Assembly (NCBI GenBank): GCA_903868375.1
Contig: CAIPVD010000243.1
Location: 1 to 8,942, forward strand
DNA length: 8,942 bases
From: an uncultured delta proteobacterium
GTDB taxonomy: Bacteria; UBA10199; GCA-002796325; 1-14-0-20-49-13
Reading direction: 5' to 3'
In this document: in pieces, positions 4,733 to 8,942 of the stretch
How positions within the stretch are numbered: position 1 is the first letter of the stretch
Layout of the letters: the number at the start of each line of letters is the position of its first letter
Made by a program: the position numbers and the translations under genes
The notes under the pieces: generated by a model
What the model saw: the letters and a program-made list of their open reading frames with translations, nothing else
Told to the model about the DNA's origin: nothing
The model's database searches: none

Positions 4733-7700
4733 TGGTTGAATCGTCCTTCTTCTTTGCGGGTTTGTTTATGTCGAGGATCGCTTGTTTAACGGCGAGAAAA
4801 GTTTTCTTAATGTCGATCTCGCCAAAACCTTTTTCACGTAAGCCTTCAATTATCACATAAAGAACCGGCACAACGCCGATGCTTAAGAATGTCGAGGCGA
4901 TCATGCCTCCAAAGACGGCGGTGCCGAGCGAATGCCTGCTGCCAGCCCCTGCGCCGGTTGCGATGACGAGTGGAAAGACGCCCATAATGAACGCAAGTGC
5001 CGTCATTAGTATCGGGCGTAAGCGAACTCTTGCGGCTTCTGTTGCCGCCTGCTCTATCGACATTCCGCTCTCTCTGTTCACCTTTGCGAATTCCACGATG
5101 AGGATGGCGTTCTTGCAGGCAAGGCCTATCAGCATGACGAGCCCTATCTGGCAGAATACGTCGTCGTTCAATCCACGTATCCATTGCGCGGATAGGGCGC
5201 CCAAGATAGCGAGCGGTACTGAAAACATGATGATGAGCGGAATGCTCCAGCTTTCGTATTGCGCGGCAAGGAATAAGAACGTGAACGCGAGCGCCAGCGC
5301 GAATATAAGCGGCGCCAATTTGCCGGATTTTATTTCTTGATATGCAATTCCGGTCCATTCATACCAGTATCCCTGCGGAAGTATCTTCTTCGCTATCTTG
5401 CCCATCGCGTCGAGCGCCTGGCCGGAGCTGTAGCCGGCTGCCGCCGATCCATCTATTTCAACCGCGCGGTAAATATTGTAATGTTGGATAAGCTGCGGCC
5501 CCTGTATCTGCCTTATCTGAACGAGCGACGAAAGCGGTATCATCGCGTTGTTCTGCGAGCGTACATATAGCTTCGTGATGTCGTCGATCTTCGAGCGTGC
5601 GGTCGGTTCCGCTTGCAACATAACGCGATAGATGCGCCCGAACTTGTTGAAGTCGTTCACATAGACCGAACCCAGTTGCGCCTGCAATACGTTGAAGATG
5701 TCAGAGATCGATATGCCTAACGTCTTTGCCTTGACGCGGTCGAGGTCGACGTAAAGCTGTGGATAGTTTATCTTGAAGTTTGTGTTAAGAGGCCCAAGCT
5801 CTTTGTGGTCCTTCGCTTCCGCGATTATCGCCTGCGTTAGGTCGTTCAGCTTGTTTATGTCGCCGCGCTGTAGGTCTTCGAGCATGAACTGGAAGCCGCC
5901 CGCAGTAGATAGGCCTCTGATCGGCGGCGCGTTAAATGGAAAACCGGAGAGTTCGGGAAACGTGTTGGCTTCTTTATAAACCTTCAGCATTATCCTCTTA
6001 AGGCCCAAACTCTCTGCCTGTCTTTCGTCCCAAGGTTTTAAGATGACGAATATAGATGAATAGCTCGGGTCCATCGTGCCGGTAATAAGGTTGTAGCCGC
6101 CGATGGTGAATGTGTCTGCAACTCCCGGGATGTCGTGGATCAGTTTTTCGACCTCGTGCGTCGTCTTCTCTGTCCTGGAAAGCGAAGAGCCTTGCGGACC
6201 CATAAGTAGAAGGTAAAAATATCCCTGGTCTTCTTCAGGCACGAAGCCGGTCGGCACCTGCGTGAAGAAGAAATATGTAAGGCCAAGCATTCCCATAAAG
6301 GCAAGCGCCACGACCTTCCATTGTTCGATGAATATTTTAACGAGCCTGTGATAGTTCCTTGAGAACCAATCGAAGCCAGAGTTAAACTTTGCGAAGAACT
6401 TTCCTTGTTTGCCTTCTTCACGTTTTAAGAAAAGCGCGCACATAGTCGGGCTTAACGTTAGCGCGTTGATCGCCGATATGCCTACCGAGATGGCGATGGT
6501 TAACGCGAACTGTTTATAAAGCTGGCCGCTAATGCCCGGCATGAACGAAACGGGAATGAATACCGCCATTAGCACCAGCGTTGTTGCTATGATCGGGCCT
6601 GTCACCTCTTTCATCGCCTTGAGCGTTGCGTCCTTCGAAGATATGCCCACCTCTTCTTGAAGGATGCGCTTAACGTTTTCGACTACAACTATGGCGTCGT
6701 CGACAACAAGGCCTATCGCGAGGACGAGGCCAAAGAGCGTGAGTGTGTTGATGGAAAATCCGAAGACGTTAAGAACTGCGAACGTGCCTATCAAGGAGAC
6801 CGGAATTGTTATCGCCGGGATCATTGTCGAGCGCCAATCCTGCAGGAAGATATAAATGACCGCGAAGACAAGCAATACGGCGATGAATAGCGTTTGAACG
6901 ACCTCTTTTATAGATTCGCGCACGAACATCGTTGTGTCGTAAACGATCGTATATTCCATCCCCTTCGGGAAACGCTTTGAGAGCTCCGCCATATCGGCCC
7001 GAACTTTGTTGGCGATGTCGATGGAGTTGGCGCCTGGAAGCTGGAATACGCCGATGGCAGCCGCGGTCTTTCCGTTAAGGTTCGAAGACCAGTTGTAATT
7101 TTCGGCGCCGAGTTCTACGCGGCCTACGTCTTTTACGCGAACGATGGCGCCGTTGCCGTTGTCGGCGCGCAGCACGACGTTTTCGAACTCCTTCGGGTCT
7201 TCAAGGCGGCCCTTCGTCGTTATGTTGTACTGGAACATTTGATTTTCCGGTACCGGCGCTTGTCCGATCGAACCTGCCGCGACCTGCACGTTCTGCTCGT
7301 GCAAAGCATTTATAACGTCGCTTGCGGTTAGCGCCATGCTGGTCAGCTTGTCCGGGTCGAGCCATAGCCTCATCGAATATTTTCTTTCGCCGAAGATGCT
7401 GACGTTGCCGACGCCATATATTCTCTTCAGCACATCGACGATATTTATAGATGCGTAGTTGCTTAAGAATATCTCGTCGTAATCATTGTTTGGCGAGATT
7501 AGATGAACGACCATAACGAAATCGGTCGCCTGCTTTTTAGATGTAACGCCGTACCTGCGAACGTCGTCCGGCAGTTGTGGCGCCGCAAACGAGGAGTAGT
7601 TCTGCACGTCCATTGCGGCAACGTTCAGGTCGTAGCCGATATCGAACGTGGCGTTAACTATCGATGAACCGTCGGCATTGCTGAACGACGTCATGTACGT

Positions 7701-7928
7701 CATGCCTTCGACGCCGTTCACCTGTTCTTCGATGGGCGTTGTAACGCTGTTTTCGACCACGTTCGCGTTGGCGCCAATGTAAGATGCGCTCACCTGGACC
7801 GTTGGGGGAGCGATAGGCGGAAATTGCGCAACCGGAAGTAGCGGGATGCAAACGGCGCCGGCGAGCACGATGATAAGCGCTATCACCGTCGCAAAGATCG
7901 GCCGCTCTATGAAAAATTTAACGAACAT
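4698..7928 (-). CDS. RND multidrug efflux pump, inner-membrane subunit (HAE1/AcrB type)
   Basis: A 1,076-residue proton-driven RND transporter of the hydrophobe/amphiphile efflux family, working with a periplasmic adaptor and an outer-membrane channel to expel drugs and other amphiphiles. It opens with the typical FFIERPIFATVIA (TM1, about 10-30). The proton-relay residues are intact: D410 and D411 in GLVVDDAIVVVENV (406-419, TM4), K939 in GLACKNAILIVEFAK (935-949, TM10) and R971 in RPILMTALAF. Twelve hydrophobic segments occur at about 10-30, 345-362, 368-388, 396-416, 441-463, 474-499, 540-557, 873-891, 896-916, 925-947, 973-991 and 1003-1027, with two large periplasmic loops between. It is slightly longer than AcrB (1,049) owing to a charged C-terminal tail (about 1030-1076). 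Its ATG overlaps the adaptor's stop (TAATG) with no clear Shine-Dalgarno, implying coupling. The substrate cannot be told from sequence; AcrB, MexB, BpeF and CmeB-type pumps all share these motifs. Confidence 0.96.
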   Translation of the reverse strand: MFVKFFIERPIFATVIALIIVLAGAVCIPLLPVAQFPPIAPPTVQVSASYIGANANVVENSVTTPIEEQVNGVEGMTYMTSFSNADGSSIVNATFDIGYDLNVAAMDVQNYSSFAAPQLPDDVRRYGVTSKKQATDFVMVVHLISPNNDYDEIFLSNYASINIVDVLKRIYGVGNVSIFGERKYSMRLWLDPDKLTSMALTASDVINALHEQNVQVAAGSIGQAPVPENQMFQYNITTKGRLEDPKEFENVVLRADNGNGAIVRVKDVGRVELGAENYNWSSNLNGKTAAAIGVFQLPGANSIDIANKVRADMAELSKRFPKGMEYTIVYDTTMFVRESIKEVVQTLFIAVLLVFAVIYIFLQDWRSTMIPAITIPVSLIGTFAVLNVFGFSINTLTLFGLVLAIGLVVDDAIVVVENVKRILQEEVGISSKDATLKAMKEVTGPIIATTLVLMAVFIPVSFMPGISGQLYKQFALTIAISVGISAINALTLSPTMCALFLKREEGKQGKFFAKFNSGFDWFSRNYHRLVKIFIEQWKVVALAFMGMLGLTYFFFTQVPTGFVPEEDQGYFYLLLMGPQGSSLSRTEKTTHEVEKLIHDIPGVADTFTIGGYNLITGTMDPSYSSIFVILKPWDERQAESLGLKRIMLKVYKEANTFPELSGFPFNAPPIRGLSTAGGFQFMLEDLQRGDINKLNDLTQAIIAEAKDHKELGPLNTNFKINYPQLYVDLDRVKAKTLGISISDIFNVLQAQLGSVYVNDFNKFGRIYRVMLQAEPTARSKIDDITKLYVRSQNNAMIPLSSLVQIRQIQGPQLIQHYNIYRAVEIDGSAAAGYSSGQALDAMGKIAKKILPQGYWYEWTGIAYQEIKSGKLAPLIFALALAFTFLFLAAQYESWSIPLIIMFSVPLAILGALSAQWIRGLNDDVFCQIGLVMLIGLACKNAILIVEFAKVNRESGMSIEQAATEAARVRLRPILMTALAFIMGVFPLVIATGAGAGSRHSLGTAVFGGMIASTFLSIGVVPVLYVIIEGLREKGFGEIDIKKTFLAVKQAILDINKPAKKKDDSTNDDQSSHPTGS

Positions 7929-8942
7929 TATTTGTCTGCCATTTTATATGCTACCTTGCTGCCATCGTGGACGCGCTGAAGTCCTTCCGTTATTACCAGT
8001 TCGCCCACGCTAAGTCCTTTGGTTATGACGGTCATTCCCTGATATGTGTTCGCGATATTCACGTTCCGCTGGTCGACAACGCCGGTCTTTGGATCTACAA
8101 CCATAACGGTCTTGCCCGCCTGGCCTTCGCTTACCGATTTTTCCGGTACAAGAAGCGCGTTCGGCGTTTCTCCAAGCGAGAGAGTTACGTTCACATAAAC
8201 GCCCGGCAGGAGCGTCTTTTCCGTGTTCGGTATAACGCCTCTCATCGTGACGGTGCTGGTCGATTGATCGACCACGTTATTCACGAAATCCAATTTTCCA
8301 TCGTGTTTAAAAACCGAGCCGTCCGAGAACGCTATTGTAACGGGCAACGCCCCATTATTTTGAGCTTCGAGTATCTGATGAAGTTCCCGGTCGCTCGGGC
8401 TGAAATATACATAGATCGGATCTAACTGAACGAGTGTTGCAAGAACAGTATCTTTGCCGCCGCCGCCCACCAGGTTGCCGATGTGGATCTGCGTCTTGCC
8501 GATGCGTCCCGGGAAAGGCGCGTACATGTAGCAATAGCTTAGGTTCAGCTTTGCGGTATCGACCTCCGCCTGGTCTGCCTTCACGACCGCCGCCGCCTGG
8601 TCGACGTTCGTCTCGTATTGGTCGAACTGTTCTTTTGTGATATATTCTTTCTTAACAAGCGGCTTGTAGCGTTCGAACTCTTTCTTTGAGAAATCCAGCG
8701 CCGCCTGATCCTTTGCAAGTTTTGCCTCGTCACGTTCCAGCGCGGCTTGGAAAGGGCTTGGGTCGATCACGTACAAGAGGTCGCCTTCCGCCACGTCGGC
8801 GCCTTCGACAAATTTCTGTTCGTTCAGGAAACCTTCGACGCGCGCGCGGATATCGACCGACCGAATAGAATCGGTATTGCCGACGTATTTGAACGTAACG
8901 GGGATCGTTTTCTGCGATGCCGGCGTTACGGTAACGAGTATC
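7928..8942 (-). CDS. RND efflux membrane fusion protein (periplasmic adaptor), 5' end missing
   Basis: The C-terminal 337 residues of an AcrA/MexA-type adaptor, which bridges the RND pump to an outer-membrane channel in the periplasm. The reading frame is open to the window edge; the GTG at 8794 is internal, since family motifs continue before it. Visible order: first beta-barrel/lipoyl half with DIRARVEGFL (30-39) and VAEGDLLYVIDPSPF (50-64); a coiled-coil hairpin rich in K, E, A and Q (about 64-137); second lipoyl half YAPFPGRIGK; then a beta-barrel and membrane-proximal region containing GVYVNV, LLVPEKSV and VVDPKTG, ending KVAYKMADK. The signal peptide and any lipobox cysteine lie outside the window; perhaps 40-60 residues are missing compared with AcrA. 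The stop shares one base with the RND start (TAATG), so the two are one operon in the usual adaptor-then-pump order. Confidence 0.94.
   Translation of the reverse strand, partial: ILVTVTPASQKTIPVTFKYVGNTDSIRSVDIRARVEGFLNEQKFVEGADVAEGDLLYVIDPSPFQAALERDEAKLAKDQAALDFSKKEFERYKPLVKKEYITKEQFDQYETNVDQAAAVVKADQAEVDTAKLNLSYCYMYAPFPGRIGKTQIHIGNLVGGGGKDTVLATLVQLDPIYVYFSPSDRELHQILEAQNNGALPVTIAFSDGSVFKHDGKLDFVNNVVDQSTSTVTMRGVIPNTEKTLLPGVYVNVTLSLGETPNALLVPEKSVSEGQAGKTVMVVDPKTGVVDQRNVNIANTYQGMTVITKGLSVGELVITEGLQRVHDGSKVAYKMADK

Noticed and set aside
4846..5358. 170-residue open frame on the minus strand inside the RND gene
   Set aside because: It lies in an alternative frame of a clearly conserved pump, has an arginine/histidine-rich composition typical of shadow frames, and has no family resemblance.
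7967..8425. 152-residue plus-strand open frame opposite the adaptor gene
   Set aside because: Antisense to conserved adaptor codons, with no recognisable motif and composition typical of a reversed coding strand.
8792..8794. GTG as the start of the adaptor gene
   Set aside because: The same frame stays open to the window edge and encodes family motifs before it (DIRARVEGFL), so the GTG is an internal valine codon and the gene is cut by the window.

Overview
The window (8,942 bases) is a dense stretch of bacterial chromosome with 11 protein-coding genes, two of them cut by the window edges. There is no intergenic gap over about 110 bases, and I see no RNA gene, mobile element or CRISPR array. 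A tripartite RND efflux pump shows a diderm (Gram-negative) host. The gene string yceD-rpmF-acpP-rpiB-glyA matches a remodelled deltaproteobacterial fatty-acid/housekeeping cluster, and a Memo-family gene fits the same broad group. I therefore suggest a deltaproteobacterium-like lineage or a neighbouring uncultured phylum. That placement is inference from gene order and protein flavour only.

Left block (1-1994, all minus strand, read right to left): panD, yceD (DUF177), rpmF, acpP, rpiB and the first 52 codons of glyA. The genes are packed as one transcription unit: panD and yceD share an ATGA overlap, acpP starts 3 bases after rpmF, and the glyA start is 10 bases after rpiB. The products cover beta-alanine supply for pantothenate/CoA (the source of the ACP prosthetic group), ribosomal protein L32 and its customary partner YceD, acyl carrier protein, ribose-5-phosphate isomerase B and serine hydroxymethyltransferase. 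The fatty-acid genes plsX/fabH/fabD/fabG/fabF that normally sit around acpP in related gene orders are absent here.

Centre (1995-2104): an AT-rich divergent promoter region with a duplicated decamer carrying two perfect TATAAT boxes. It separates panD from a plus-strand pair: a Memo-like protein (AmmeMemoRadiSam system protein B) and a 497-residue HEAT-repeat protein of unknown function with a well-formed EF-hand-like calcium loop near its N-terminus.

Right block (4484-8942, minus strand): a membrane fusion protein (5' end outside the window), an AcrB/MexB-type RND pump and a small DUF167/YggU protein, all overlapping and probably co-transcribed. The last gene overlaps the HEAT-repeat gene tail-to-tail by 4 bases, including the stop codons.

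I found no convincing undescribed multi-gene system. The points most worth a second look are the EF-hand plus HEAT protein, the fab-less acpP cluster headed by panD, and the tightly overlapping ends of the efflux operon.
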